Below are positions 32,583 to 40,950 of a DNA stretch of 64,000 nt, one piece after another. Position numbers and translations under genes: made by a program. Position 1 is the stretch's first letter. Each line of letters begins with the position of its first letter. The stretch covers positions 1 to 64,000 of the forward strand of contig JAHZFK010000016.1 of NCBI GenBank assembly GCA_019421385.1, written 5' to 3'. The notes under the pieces are model-generated. The model saw only the letters and a program-made list of their open reading frames with translations. It was not told the DNA's origin and did not search any database. Origin of the DNA: Clostridiales bacterium (GTDB lineage Bacteria > Bacillota > Clostridia > Oscillospirales > Butyricicoccaceae).

Positions 32583-32960
32583 ATGACAAAAGAGAGGCTG
32601 CGGCAGTTGGACAGCCTGATCGATGAGCAGAGAGAGGAAGAGGAACGGCTTGCCAGGGAGCGCCGGCACATTGAGCGGATGGAATACGAGTTTGGGGTCG
32701 GCTGCCTTTTTGGTCACGAGCAGTTGGAGGCGACGCGCGCACGGGTGCGGGAGCTGGCCGCGCGGCGCATGGACGAGGCCGAGGCGGTGCGGCTTTGGGT
32801 GGAGCAGATCAAGGACGCGACAGTCCGGAGGGCGTTTAAGCTGCGGTATCTGGACGGCCTTTCGTGGGGCGTCATCGCGCGGCGTATGGGGTACGCCAAT
32901 GACAGCGGGCCGCGGATGCTGTGCGCTCGGCATCTGGCGGGGGAGTCAGATGCCAGTTGA
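32583..32960 (+). CDS. Sigma-70 region 4-like phage transcription activator
   Basis: ATG 32583 follows GGAGGA. The 125-residue protein has a charged coiled N-terminal half and a C-terminal helix-turn-helix (about 80-120: RAFKLRYLDGLSWGVIARRM) resembling sigma region 4 and ArpU/RinA-type late activators. Placed just before resolvase and terminase, it probably switches on late genes, perhaps through the TTTTGTGCG repeats at 33,870 and 48,536. Confidence 0.72.
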   Translation: MTKERLRQLDSLIDEQREEEERLARERRHIERMEYEFGVGCLFGHEQLEATRARVRELAARRMDEAEAVRLWVEQIKDATVRRAFKLRYLDGLSWGVIARRMGYANDSGPRMLCARHLAGESDAS

Positions 32961-33062
32961 CGAAACGAACCGATTTTGCAAACACAGTTGACAAGGCTGT
33001 TTTGACCGTTCGACAAGGTACTCCTTTTAGAACGGGTTGGACGAGCCCTGTTTTCTTACGCC

Positions 33063-33090
33063 TTGACAGTTCGTAAAGGTACAGAACAAT
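33063..33090 (+). promoter_or_regulatory. Possible promoter of the resolvase gene
   Basis: TTGACA (33063-33068) and AACAAT (33085-33090) are 16 bases apart. The region 32,961-33,130 carries several TTGAC and GTTCG(T/A)C(A)AAGG-like repeats, possibly operator sites. Confidence 0.45.
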
Positions 33091-33154
33091 AAAAACGGAC
33101 GTTTGCATAAAAATAGGGATATTGACGAACGGAAAAGAAAGGAGTTGGCGAAAA

Positions 33155-33766
33155 ATGGCAAGCAAGACGTTTTACTATGGAAGAGTGAGCACAAGGGAGC
33201 AAAACTTAGACCGCCAGATTGAGGCGTTCCGCGCGCTGGGCGCAGACGAGCGGGATATTATTACCGACAAGGAGAGCGGCAAGGACATTGACCGGCCGGG
33301 ATACCGTGCTCTGCGCGATTCGCTTCTCCGGCCGGGGGACACGCTGGTTGTGAAATCCCTTGACCGCCTTAGCCGCAGCAAGGCAGATATCAAGGCTGAG
33401 CTGGAGCATTACAAGCGCAATGGCATCCGGGTAAAAATAATTGACCTGCCGACGACCATGATTGATTTGCCGGATGGGCAGGATTGGGTGATTGAGATGG
33501 CAAACAATATCCTGATCGAGGTGCTTGGGACGATCGCGGAGCAGGAGCGCCTGACCATCCGCCAGAGGCAGGCAGAGGGGATAGCAGCAGCAAAGGCGCA
33601 GGGAAAAAATCTCGGCCGCCGGGCGGTGCAGCCGCCGGAAGGGTTTGGAGAGGTGGTGCGCCGGTGGCGAGCGGGAGAAATCACCGCCGCTGAGGCAATG
33701 CGGCAGACGGGCGTGAAAAAGACGACGTTTTATAAGCTGGTGAAACAGGGCAAGGGCGCGGTGTGA
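33155..33766 (+). CDS. Small serine recombinase (resolvase/invertase family)
   Basis: ATG 33155 follows AAAGGAG. The 203-residue protein has the resolvase catalytic domain (YYGRVSTREQNLDRQ with Ser nucleophile near residue 12, VKSLDRLSRS, EQERLTIRQRQAEGI) and a C-terminal HTH (about 165-195). It is distinct from the large integrase. It may resolve multimers, invert DNA or be a regulatory relic; no inverted gix-like repeats were noticed nearby. Confidence 0.88.
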   Translation: MASKTFYYGRVSTREQNLDRQIEAFRALGADERDIITDKESGKDIDRPGYRALRDSLLRPGDTLVVKSLDRLSRSKADIKAELEHYKRNGIRVKIIDLPTTMIDLPDGQDWVIEMANNILIEVLGTIAEQERLTIRQRQAEGIAAAKAQGKNLGRRAVQPPEGFGEVVRRWRAGEITAAEAMRQTGVKKTTFYKLVKQGKGAV

Positions 33767-33793
33767 GCCGCGCTCTTTTTCTTTGGGTAAAAT

Positions 33794-33807
33794 CCCAAGC
33801 GCTTGGG
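33794..33807. repeat. 14-bp perfect palindrome CCCAAGCGCTTGGG, copy A
   Basis: It occurs again at 52878-52891, and with one change (CCCAAGTGCTTGGG) at 28732-28745, all in prophage 2. This copy is intergenic, before the terminase genes. A protein-binding site is likely. Confidence 0.6.
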
Positions 33808-33869
33808 CGCGCGTGCCGCATGGACAGTCTTAGCGGCGGTAAACGAAAAAATTTTGCGGAAAAGCAAAC

Positions 33870-33904
33870 TTGTGCGTTTTGTGCGTTTTGTGCGTGTATA
33901 GTAA
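33870..33904 (+). promoter_or_regulatory. Tandem TTTTGTGCG repeats with TATAGT, late promoter candidate
   Basis: Three copies of a 9-bp unit (GTGCGTTTT, the third partial) lead into GTGTATAGTAA, about 40 bases before terminase. The same arrangement recurs at 48536-48570 and a single-unit version at 48649-48672. No -35 TTGACA is present, so an activator may act at the repeats with TATAGT as -10. Confidence 0.65.
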
Positions 33905-33944
33905 TGCTCAAGCAAAAGACGCGCGGGGCAAGGAGGTGGGCGCG

Positions 33945-34475
33945 TTGAAAGGAAGCAAGTACACAGACGAGGACCGCGAGCGGGCACTTGCCTTGATTTC
34001 CTCCGGTATGTCACCAACAAAGGCGGCAAAGAAGCTCGGGTTTCCGAAGTCGACCGTCTGCCACTGGTGGAACACGCAAATGCAGGATGATGAGGACGTT
34101 GTCGCAAAGCGCATGGAAGCTCGGCGCGCATCGGTCGAGAAGTGCGGCAGGATCGTAGATCGGGCGCTCGGCGCGATCGGGAAAAAGGTCACGGCAGCAG
34201 CCAGCGAGTGCCGGGAAGTGGACGACGGGCTGAAAGTGCTGAAAAAGGCAGCCAAAGATGGCGTGATCGCGCTCAGCGAGGAGGACGTGAAAAAGCTCAA
34301 GTACATACTCGCGGATTATACCGGCATCGGATTGCGGGAGTTGTCCGGCAGCATGAAGGACGTGCATGCGCTCCAGCAGTCACTTGAGGAGCAGCTGCTT
34401 GATGCACCGGACGCCGCGCAAGAGCTGCATGTGCAGCTGACACTGGTTGACCCGGCAAAGGTGAACAGCGCATGA
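33945..34475 (+). CDS. terS: Terminase small subunit
   Basis: TTG 33945 is chosen because AAGGAGGTG at 33930-33938 is well spaced; the longer frame would translate the repeat promoter. The 176-residue product has an N-terminal HTH (about 12-45: SSGMSPTKAAKKLGFPKSTV), then a helical oligomerisation region. It recognises phage DNA for packaging. The stop overlaps the large-subunit ATG. Confidence 0.82.
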   Translation: MKGSKYTDEDRERALALISSGMSPTKAAKKLGFPKSTVCHWWNTQMQDDEDVVAKRMEARRASVEKCGRIVDRALGAIGKKVTAAASECREVDDGLKVLKKAAKDGVIALSEEDVKKLKYILADYTGIGLRELSGSMKDVHALQQSLEEQLLDAPDAAQELHVQLTLVDPAKVNSA

Positions 34476-35797
34476 CAATAGATTTTCAGCTTACGCCAAA
34501 GCAAAAGACTTTCATTGAGACAGACGCTTTCGAGGTTCTGTATGGCGGCGCGGCGGGCGGCGGCAAAACATTTGTGCAGGCGCTGGACGCGCTGCTGTAC
34601 GCCTTGCGGTATCAGGGCAGCAAGCAGCTGATACTGCGACGAACGTATAAGGAGCTGGAACGCTCTATGGTCCCGCAAACGTTGAGCATCTATCCAGCCG
34701 GAATTGCAAAGTACAACGCAAGCAAGCACGTTTGGACGGTAGGGCGGAGCACGATTGAAATGGGTTACATTGCGAACGAGGGAGACGTGCAGCAGTACCA
34801 GTCCGCAGAATATGACGTGATTCGTTTTGATGAAATGACGCACTTCACGGAAACGCAGTACAAGTACATGATTTCCCGTGTGCGTGGTGTTAACGGTTTT
34901 CCAAAGCATGTGAAATGCTCGGCAAACCCGGGCAGTGTAGGACATGCAAACGCAAAAGAACGGTTTATCGACATAGGTCCGCCGATGCAGGTGCATCAGT
35001 GTGAGGGCGGCAGCCGCCTGTTTATTCCTGCGAAGCTGGAGGACAATCCTTTTCTGATGGAAGCAGACCCGGAATATGAAAACCGATTGAGGAACCTGCC
35101 GCATGAGGTGTACATGGCGCTTCGAGAAGGGAATTGGGATTACTACGTCGGCCAGTATTTCACCGAGTTCAAGCGGGAGACGCATGTTTGCGAACCGTTT
35201 GCGATTCCGGATTACTGGAGGCGGTATGTTGCGCTGGACTACGGACTGGACATGCTGGCGGCATATTGGGTGGCAGAGGACGAAACCGGATGCGGCACGG
35301 TGTACCGCGAGGTATATGAGCCGAATCTGATCATTCCGGAGGCGGCGCGGCGGCTGCTGGATGCGAACGGAGACGAGGATATCACCGCATGGTTTGCCCC
35401 GCGCGACTTGTGGAACAGACGGCAGGAGACCGGACGGAGCGTGGCGGACATCTTCACGGAAGAGGGAATATACCTGAGCGAAGTATCAAATAACCGCGTT
35501 GCGGGCTGGTATGAACTCAAGCGGCGGTTGCAGGTAGTGAAAAACGAGTTTGGCGAGCTGCGGCCGAGACTGCGGATATTCAACACCTGCACCAACATCA
35601 TCAGGACGCTGCCAGGCTTGCAGCACGATGAGAAAAACCCGAACGACGTGGCAAAGGAGCCGCACGAGTTGACGCATGGACCGGACGCGATCCGGTACTA
35701 CTGCGACGGCTGCCCGCTGCCGGCGACGTTGCCGGTAGAGCGGGATGAGTTTGACAAAGGATATGAGGAGGAAATGCGGGATGTATTTGGCTATTAG
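34472..35797 (+). CDS. terL: Terminase large subunit
   Basis: The 441-residue protein has the packaging ATPase: Walker A GGAAGGGKT with Lys32, Walker B VIRFDEM with Asp120/Glu121, and the SANPGS coupling motif. The RNase H-like nuclease follows: VALDYGLD with Asp256 and a C-terminal HGPDAIRYY acidic site. It powers DNA packaging and cuts the concatemer. Confidence 0.95.
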   Translation: MTIDFQLTPKQKTFIETDAFEVLYGGAAGGGKTFVQALDALLYALRYQGSKQLILRRTYKELERSMVPQTLSIYPAGIAKYNASKHVWTVGRSTIEMGYIANEGDVQQYQSAEYDVIRFDEMTHFTETQYKYMISRVRGVNGFPKHVKCSANPGSVGHANAKERFIDIGPPMQVHQCEGGSRLFIPAKLEDNPFLMEADPEYENRLRNLPHEVYMALREGNWDYYVGQYFTEFKRETHVCEPFAIPDYWRRYVALDYGLDMLAAYWVAEDETGCGTVYREVYEPNLIIPEAARRLLDANGDEDITAWFAPRDLWNRRQETGRSVADIFTEEGIYLSEVSNNRVAGWYELKRRLQVVKNEFGELRPRLRIFNTCTNIIRTLPGLQHDEKNPNDVAKEPHELTHGPDAIRYYCDGCPLPATLPVERDEFDKGYEEEMRDVFGY

Positions 35798-36224
35798 TTT
35801 GGCGTTGGTCGCAATGGTAATTCTGGTGTTCTGGCTGATTTTGAAGCTGAGGAAATGCAAAAATGATTTGAGATATTGGATGCGGGCAGAAGATGAAGCA
35901 AAAAAAAGATCGGCAAAATGGTTGAATTTTGCATTAAAAATCAGTATGGAGACATCGGATTTGCGCAAACAAGCAGAAGCATTTGAGCAGTCTGCAAAGA
36001 CGATGGAAGAGCATCTTGCAGCGGAGCGCGGTCGGGCGGATCGGCTGGCTGAGGCGCTGCGGATGAGCGAGGACGCGCGGTGCGAGCTGAAGCAGAAGCT
36101 GGCAAAAGCGCAGGAGACAATACGGAAGCAGTCGAATGTGGGAAACCAGTTGCAGCGGGAGCTGTTGAACCTTTTCCGCTATGACGGAACAGAGCAGTCG
36201 CAGGAGGATTTGACGGATGAATGA
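35781..36224 (+). CDS. Membrane-anchored coiled-coil protein between terminase and portal
   Basis: ATG 35781 follows AGGAGG by nine bases. The 147 residues comprise an N-terminal membrane span (about 3-24) and a long coiled coil (about 30-130). It overlaps both terL and portal genes. The shape recalls spanin/Rz-like or anchoring proteins, but this position is odd for lysis genes. Function unknown. Confidence 0.6.
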   Translation: MYLAISLALVAMVILVFWLILKLRKCKNDLRYWMRAEDEAKKRSAKWLNFALKISMETSDLRKQAEAFEQSAKTMEEHLAAERGRADRLAEALRMSEDARCELKQKLAKAQETIRKQSNVGNQLQRELLNLFRYDGTEQSQEDLTDE

Positions 36225-37803
36225 GAAGTCGATCACCGCCGAGCAGGTGCAGCGCGAATATGAGCGCGGAAAGGACTATAAAAATGGCCTGAACCTGTAT
36301 GAGAGCGTCAAAATCTGCGAGCGCATGGTCGAGGGCGACCAGTGGGCGGGGCTAAAAGTTCGGCAGCTGCGCCCAATCACGATGAACTTTTTGGACCCCA
36401 TCTGCTATTACAAGGTTGCGCAGATCGTTTCGGATGATGTGGGGCAGGAAATCGAGCCATTTTTGCCGGACGAAGAGGCCGAGCGGGCGGCGAAAATCAT
36501 CGAGCAATCCATTGACCGCGTGGTCGAGCGGCAGAAAATCAAGGCGAAGCACCGAGAGATTCTGCGGGATGCGTTCGTGGATGGTGACGCGGCGATGTAT
36601 TTCTGGTTTGATCCGTCCGCCAAAACCGGCATGGACGGCGTGCAGGGCGATATTGTGGCCGAAAGCATCATGAACACCAACATTATTTTTGGCAATCCGC
36701 AGAGCGCGCGGGTGCAGCGGCAACCGTACATCATCATTGTGCAGCGTGTGCCGGTGGAAGAGGAAAGGGAAAAAGCCAAAAAGGAAGGCGTGCAGGACTG
36801 GGAGAGCATCACCGGGGACAGCGCGAGCGAATACAAGGGCGAGGACGAGCTTTCCGAGACCGACAAGGTATGTACCAAGCTGACGCGGTTCTGGCGGGGA
36901 GAGGACGGCTTTGTACGCTTCATGCAGGTCATTGATAAGGTCATCGTGAAACAAGAGACCGTAACAGCCATGACGCGCTATCCGCTGGCCTACATGAGTT
37001 GGAAGCCGCGCAAAAATTCCATGCATGGCGTGCGCGAGATCGAGCCGCTGATCAATACGCAGATCGCGGTCAACAAGCAATTTACGGCACTGGGCACGCA
37101 GGTGCTTAACAATGCAATGCCGAAGCTGGTGTACAACAAAAGGCAATTCCCGGACGGTTGGGACGCGGAGGCGCAGACGATTGGCGTAGTAGGTGACCCG
37201 ACGCAGGCACTCACAGGCGTTGCGGGCAGTATGCCAATTCCGACGGATGCTTTTGGCATTACCAATAATCTGCTGGACACGGCAAAAAATGTTGCGGGCG
37301 CGAATGATGCGGCGCTGGGCAACATCAAAAACCCGGACAACACGTCCGCAATCGTAGCGGTGCAGCAGGCGACCGCTGCGCCGCTGAGCCTGACGCGGTT
37401 GAGCTATTACCAGTTTGTCGAGGATTACACGCGAATTCTGATTGACATGTTTCATGCCTATTACGGTATCCGGCATGTGAAAACGACCGAGACGGTGACC
37501 AATCCTGCGACCGGGGAGACCAGCGAGCAGACCGGCATACAGGAATATGATTTCGCGCAGCTGCCGGTGGATGCGATGGACCTCAATATCAATATCGGCG
37601 CGGCGAGCTACTGGGCAGAAACGCTTCAGACTGCGACGCTGGATAACCTGATGAACGCGCAGGTGATTCCGAATGCGGTGGAATACCTCAAGCGTGTGCC
37701 GGAAGGAATGGTGCGGGATAAGGCTGGGCTGATCGGCGCGATCGAGCGGGTGCAGCAGCAGGCCGAACAGGCGCAGATGATGCAGCAGGGAGGTGTGATG
37801 TAA
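36217..37803 (+). CDS. Portal protein, P22-like
   Basis: The 528-residue protein resembles the portals of short-tailed phages: LNLYESVKICERMVEGDQWA, ITMNFLDPICYYKVAQIVSD, the central GVREIEPLINTQIAVNKQ, and a C-terminal Gln-rich helix. It forms the DNA channel at the capsid vertex. It is clearly unrelated in sequence to the HK97-type portal of prophage 1. Confidence 0.88.
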   Translation: MNEKSITAEQVQREYERGKDYKNGLNLYESVKICERMVEGDQWAGLKVRQLRPITMNFLDPICYYKVAQIVSDDVGQEIEPFLPDEEAERAAKIIEQSIDRVVERQKIKAKHREILRDAFVDGDAAMYFWFDPSAKTGMDGVQGDIVAESIMNTNIIFGNPQSARVQRQPYIIIVQRVPVEEEREKAKKEGVQDWESITGDSASEYKGEDELSETDKVCTKLTRFWRGEDGFVRFMQVIDKVIVKQETVTAMTRYPLAYMSWKPRKNSMHGVREIEPLINTQIAVNKQFTALGTQVLNNAMPKLVYNKRQFPDGWDAEAQTIGVVGDPTQALTGVAGSMPIPTDAFGITNNLLDTAKNVAGANDAALGNIKNPDNTSAIVAVQQATAAPLSLTRLSYYQFVEDYTRILIDMFHAYYGIRHVKTTETVTNPATGETSEQTGIQEYDFAQLPVDAMDLNINIGAASYWAETLQTATLDNLMNAQVIPNAVEYLKRVPEGMVRDKAGLIGAIERVQQQAEQAQMMQQGGVM

Positions 37804-37805
37804 AA

Positions 37806-38021
37806 ATGGAAGAGACTAAAGCGCAGAAATTCGTGCGTATTGCAGAGCCGCGCGTGACGCGGGCATGCAAGGCGGTGAGCCTGCTCGGCAATCTGGCGGG
37901 CAGCAACTACGAGTACACAGAGGAGCAGGTGGACGCGATGTTCGGCGCGGTGCAGAAGGAACTGGACAATGCGCGGGCGGCGTTCAGCAAACCGGATAAA
38001 CTCAAAAAGTTTACTTTTTGA
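37806..38021 (+). CDS. Small helical protein after portal
   Basis: ATG 37806 gives 71 residues, helical and charged (AQKFVRIAEPRVTRACKAVS; EEQVDAMFGAVQKELDNARA). It starts two bases after the portal stop. Family not recognised. Confidence 0.6.
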   Translation: MEETKAQKFVRIAEPRVTRACKAVSLLGNLAGSNYEYTEEQVDAMFGAVQKELDNARAAFSKPDKLKKFTF

Positions 38022-38030
38022 TTGTTAGCT

Positions 38031-38136
38031 TTCCAGCGCTGCGGCGGGCGGGAAGAGCCTACCTGCCCGGCATATCTCCTATTCCTTTTTGAAGACGGGT
38101 GCGCCTGCGTCAGGCGCGTCCGCCGGAGCGCTGGAA
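38031..38136 (+). ncRNA. Candidate structured RNA or mRNA leader
   Basis: The outer arms TTCCAGCGCT (38031-38040) and AGCGCTGGAA (38127-38136) are exact complements. Inside, GGCGG (38043-38047) pairs with CCGCC (38120-38124), and GCGCCTG-CGT-CAGGCGC (38101-38117) is a perfect hairpin. The element fills the gap before the repeat-protein gene (ATG 38155) and ends just before its AGGAGG. Confidence 0.55.
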
Positions 38137-38154
38137 CAATAGAGGAGGATAAAA

Positions 38155-38373
38155 ATGGCAAGTAAGCAACCGCTTAGAAAGGCTAAAACAGGATTGAAAA
38201 GCACACCTACTCGGACTGCTAAGACAGGATTAAGCAGTTCTCCAAAGCGGACTGCTAAGACAGGATTAAACAGTTCTCCAAAGCGGACTGCTAAGACAGG
38301 ATTAAGCAGTTCACCAAAGAGAACACCCAAACCTTATGTAAGTTTGGCAGAAAAAATCAGACGGATGAAATAG
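38155..38373 (+). CDS. Basic repeat protein with SPKRT motifs
   Basis: The 72-residue protein consists of about four 12-residue repeats, consensus AKTGLSSSPKRT, encoded by 36-bp direct repeats (38,178-38,330), then a short tail. (S/T)PKR motifs resemble histone H1-type SPKK motifs that bind the DNA minor groove. AGGAGG precedes the ATG. Location among head genes suggests a DNA-condensing or capsid-internal protein; this is inference. Confidence 0.65.
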   Translation: MASKQPLRKAKTGLKSTPTRTAKTGLSSSPKRTAKTGLNSSPKRTAKTGLSSSPKRTPKPYVSLAEKIRRMK

Positions 38374-38415
38374 AGGGAGAAATCCAGCGCTCTATTTTGA
38401 AAGGAGTACACAGCT

Positions 38416-39426
38416 ATGAGCGAATGGGAAACCAGCATTTGCGAGAGCGGAAACGAGCTTCGCAGCCAGATCGGCTTGCAGTTCTTTGCTGAGGGCGAGG
38501 ACGCGGGCGCGGATGGCGCGGACATGGACGGCGATCTCGGCAGCGACTTCGAGGACGGCTTGTTTGACGGCGATCTGGAAAACCAGCAGACCGCGGAGCA
38601 GGACACGGGCGAAGGCGCGGACGGAGGGCTGGAAAACCAGCAGCCCGACGGCCAGCAGGGAGAACCGGAGAAACAAGAGCAGGAGGGCGGCGAGCAGCCG
38701 CCCGCAGAGGGACAGCCGCCGGCGCAGGAGCCGCCGCAGCTGGTTCCGCTGAACTACAACGGGCAGCAGTTCATGCTGCCGCAGGATGCCGTGCAGGAGA
38801 TCGGGCGCGCGTTGGGCGCAAACGCAATTGAACTCTTGCAAAAGGGCATGAATTATGAGCACAAGGCCGAGCGGGAGCTTGCCGTGCTGAGCCAGTACGC
38901 GGCGGCGGCCAATATGACCGTGCCGCAGTTCATCCAGCAGCTGGAGCAGCGCCAGCAAATGCAGGAGCTGGAAGCAGAGGTAAAGCAGCTCAAAAGTGAG
39001 TTTCCAGCGAGCGAGGAGGGCGCGCTGCTTGAGATCGCCAAGGGCCGCGTTGCCGCCCGCCGGAATGCACAGATGCAGCAGGCACATGCCCGCGAGGCAC
39101 AGATGCAGCAGCTGCGCAGCCGGGTAGACCAGAGCGTAAAGCAGATGCAGAAGCAGCGGGAGAATGAGCAGTGGACGGCCTACGAAAAGGAGACGGGTAT
39201 TCATGACCCGGAGAACATTCCGCCGCGCGTTTGGGAATTGGTGAATCAGGGAAAAACGCCGATGGAGGCGCACTGGCAATATCAGAGCGAGCAGGCAAAG
39301 GCCGAGCTGGACAAACAAAACAACATCCACCAGCAGCAGGAGAGAAACCGGCAGGCCACGACCGGCAGCCTTGCGGGCGCGGCCGTGGAAGAGGACGCTT
39401 TTCTTGCAGGACTGTGTGGAAACTGA
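38416..39426 (+). CDS. Capsid scaffold protein
   Basis: The 336-residue product is acidic and low-complexity over about 25-115 (Asp/Glu/Gln/Gly/Pro) and strongly helical and Gln-rich after that (FIQQLEQRQQMQELEAEVKQ). It lies directly before the capsid gene, the classical place and composition for a scaffolding protein that guides prohead assembly and is then lost. Confidence 0.8.
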   Translation: MSEWETSICESGNELRSQIGLQFFAEGEDAGADGADMDGDLGSDFEDGLFDGDLENQQTAEQDTGEGADGGLENQQPDGQQGEPEKQEQEGGEQPPAEGQPPAQEPPQLVPLNYNGQQFMLPQDAVQEIGRALGANAIELLQKGMNYEHKAERELAVLSQYAAAANMTVPQFIQQLEQRQQMQELEAEVKQLKSEFPASEEGALLEIAKGRVAARRNAQMQQAHAREAQMQQLRSRVDQSVKQMQKQRENEQWTAYEKETGIHDPENIPPRVWELVNQGKTPMEAHWQYQSEQAKAELDKQNNIHQQQERNRQATTGSLAGAAVEEDAFLAGLCGN

Positions 39427-39441
39427 AAGGAGACATAAAAT

Positions 39442-40500
39442 ATGGCTATCAATCTGGCCACGAAATACAGCGATAAAATCGCAGAAGTTTTTACCAAGTC
39501 CTCGTTTATTCGAGGAAAGGTTTCCAATGCGTATGATCTTACGGGCGTTAAGACGCTGAAGATTTACACGCCGATTACTGTGTCCGAGGTGGATTACAAG
39601 AGATCCGGTGATAACCGGTATGGTGAAGGCACTGAGATGCAGGATACCGTACAGGAAATGACCATGACGCAGGACAAAGCTTTTAAGCTGACTATCGACA
39701 AGGGAAACAACGTCGATCAAATGAACATCAAGGCAGCGGGAAGGATGCTTCAGCTGCAACTGCGTGAGCAGTCCACTCCTGCGGCGGATAAGTATGCATT
39801 TAAGAAGTTTGCCATGTATGCGGGCAAGATCATGACCGTCAACAGTAAGCCGACCAAGTCTAATATTGTTTCCACGATTTTCGACATGGGTCAGGCGATG
39901 GATGATGCGCTTGTGCCAGAGGATAATCGCTATCTGTACATGACGGCAGAAATGTACAAGCTGGTTTGTACGTCGGATGAGTTCATCGCCATCGACAAGC
40001 TGGGCGAAAAGAGCATCAGCCGCGGCGAATGCGGCGATATTGACAATTTCCGCATCGTAAAGGTGCCTGCTGGTTATCTTCCTGATAACTGTTTCATGCT
40101 GGCGACTTATAAGCAGAGTGTTATCATGCCGTACAAGATTCAGGACACCAAAATTCATCAGGACCCGCCCGGCATTTCCGGCAACCTGATTGAAGGTCGT
40201 CATTACTATGATGCGTTTGTCATCGGTGCAAAGGCAATGGGCGTGGTGGCGCTGGTGCTGGCAAGCGAAAAGCAGGCCGCGCCGACGGTGTCGATTTCGA
40301 GCCATAAGGTGACGCCGACTTCTTCCGGCGCAGAAAAGATCATGTACACGCTGGACGGCAGCGATCCGCGCTATTCGGACAGCGCACAGGTCGTGACGGG
40401 AGAAATCACGACCGAAAGCGGACAGATGATTCGTGCCGTGGCATTCGGCGCAAACGGAAAATTCACGTCCGACGTTGCCTACGCAACGGACAGCGACTAA
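39442..40500 (+). CDS. Major capsid protein with C-terminal Ig/chitobiase-like domain
   Basis: The 352-residue protein follows the scaffold gene and has the N-terminal MAINLATKYSDKIAEVFTKS opening seen in capsid proteins of Firmicute phages. Residues about 1-275 are the shell domain. Residues about 278-350 form a surface domain with YTLDGSDPRYSD, the motif of chitobiase/beta-hexosaminidase C-terminal Ig-like domains, probably exposed on the capsid to bind glycans or mucus. A strong terminator follows. Confidence 0.87.
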   Translation: MAINLATKYSDKIAEVFTKSSFIRGKVSNAYDLTGVKTLKIYTPITVSEVDYKRSGDNRYGEGTEMQDTVQEMTMTQDKAFKLTIDKGNNVDQMNIKAAGRMLQLQLREQSTPAADKYAFKKFAMYAGKIMTVNSKPTKSNIVSTIFDMGQAMDDALVPEDNRYLYMTAEMYKLVCTSDEFIAIDKLGEKSISRGECGDIDNFRIVKVPAGYLPDNCFMLATYKQSVIMPYKIQDTKIHQDPPGISGNLIEGRHYYDAFVIGAKAMGVVALVLASEKQAAPTVSISSHKVTPTSSGAEKIMYTLDGSDPRYSDSAQVVTGEITTESGQMIRAVAFGANGKFTSDVAYATDSD

Positions 40501-40505
40501 GCCCG

Positions 40506-40537
40506 AAGGGCGGGGGAAGCCCCGCCCTTTCTTTTTT
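40506..40537 (+). terminator. Terminator after the capsid gene
   Basis: AAGGGCGGGG pairs with CCCCGCCCTT around a four-base loop, followed by TCTTTTTT. It may allow high capsid expression relative to downstream genes by partial read-through. Confidence 0.88.
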
Positions 40538-40557
40538 GACAGAAAGGAGGTGCGACG

Positions 40558-40950
40558 GTGGCAACGACGCAGAAAATCTTTGACCTTGCTGCCGCGATCC
40601 TGTTTGAAAGCAAAGGCGGCGACGCGGATTTTGACAAGTATGCGCCGCTGTTTCTGGAGCAGCTGCTCATGGAGGCGCTGCCATACGAAAACCAGATACG
40701 GGAATATCAGGGCAGGGAGCGGCTGGAGACCGCGCCGGAGGTGACTGCGATCGACGACCAGACGGAAATCGACTGGGACGACCGCATCACGCGCGGCGCG
40801 CTGCCGCATGGACTCGCCAGCAAGTTCATGGGCGACGACAACAACAAAAAGGCGGAAGCAGTGATCGAATACAACAAATTCCTGCAGGCGCTGGAAGAAG
40901 CCGCGCCCGCAATTCCTTCTTACGGAGAAAGCGGGGACGACGATGCCTAA
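40558..40950 (+). CDS. Head-tail connector protein
   Basis: GTG 40558 follows AAAGGAGG. The 130-residue helical acidic protein is placed like the gp4-type adaptors of short-tailed phages. Start MATTQKIFDLAAAILFESKG. The family call is from position and helical pattern. Confidence 0.6.
   Translation: MATTQKIFDLAAAILFESKGGDADFDKYAPLFLEQLLMEALPYENQIREYQGRERLETAPEVTAIDDQTEIDWDDRITRGALPHGLASKFMGDDNNKKAEAVIEYNKFLQALEEAAPAIPSYGESGDDDA

Noticed and set aside
38155..38373. CRISPR-like array in the 36-bp repeats
   Set aside because: The repeats are contiguous and coding, without spacers. No CRISPR array or cas gene was seen anywhere in the window.
38392..40809. 805-codon open frame on the minus strand
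   Set aside because: It is antisense to scaffold, capsid and connector genes, has shadow-type composition (Leu/Arg/His rich) and no ribosome site. High GC at codon position 3 on the plus strand produces such frames.
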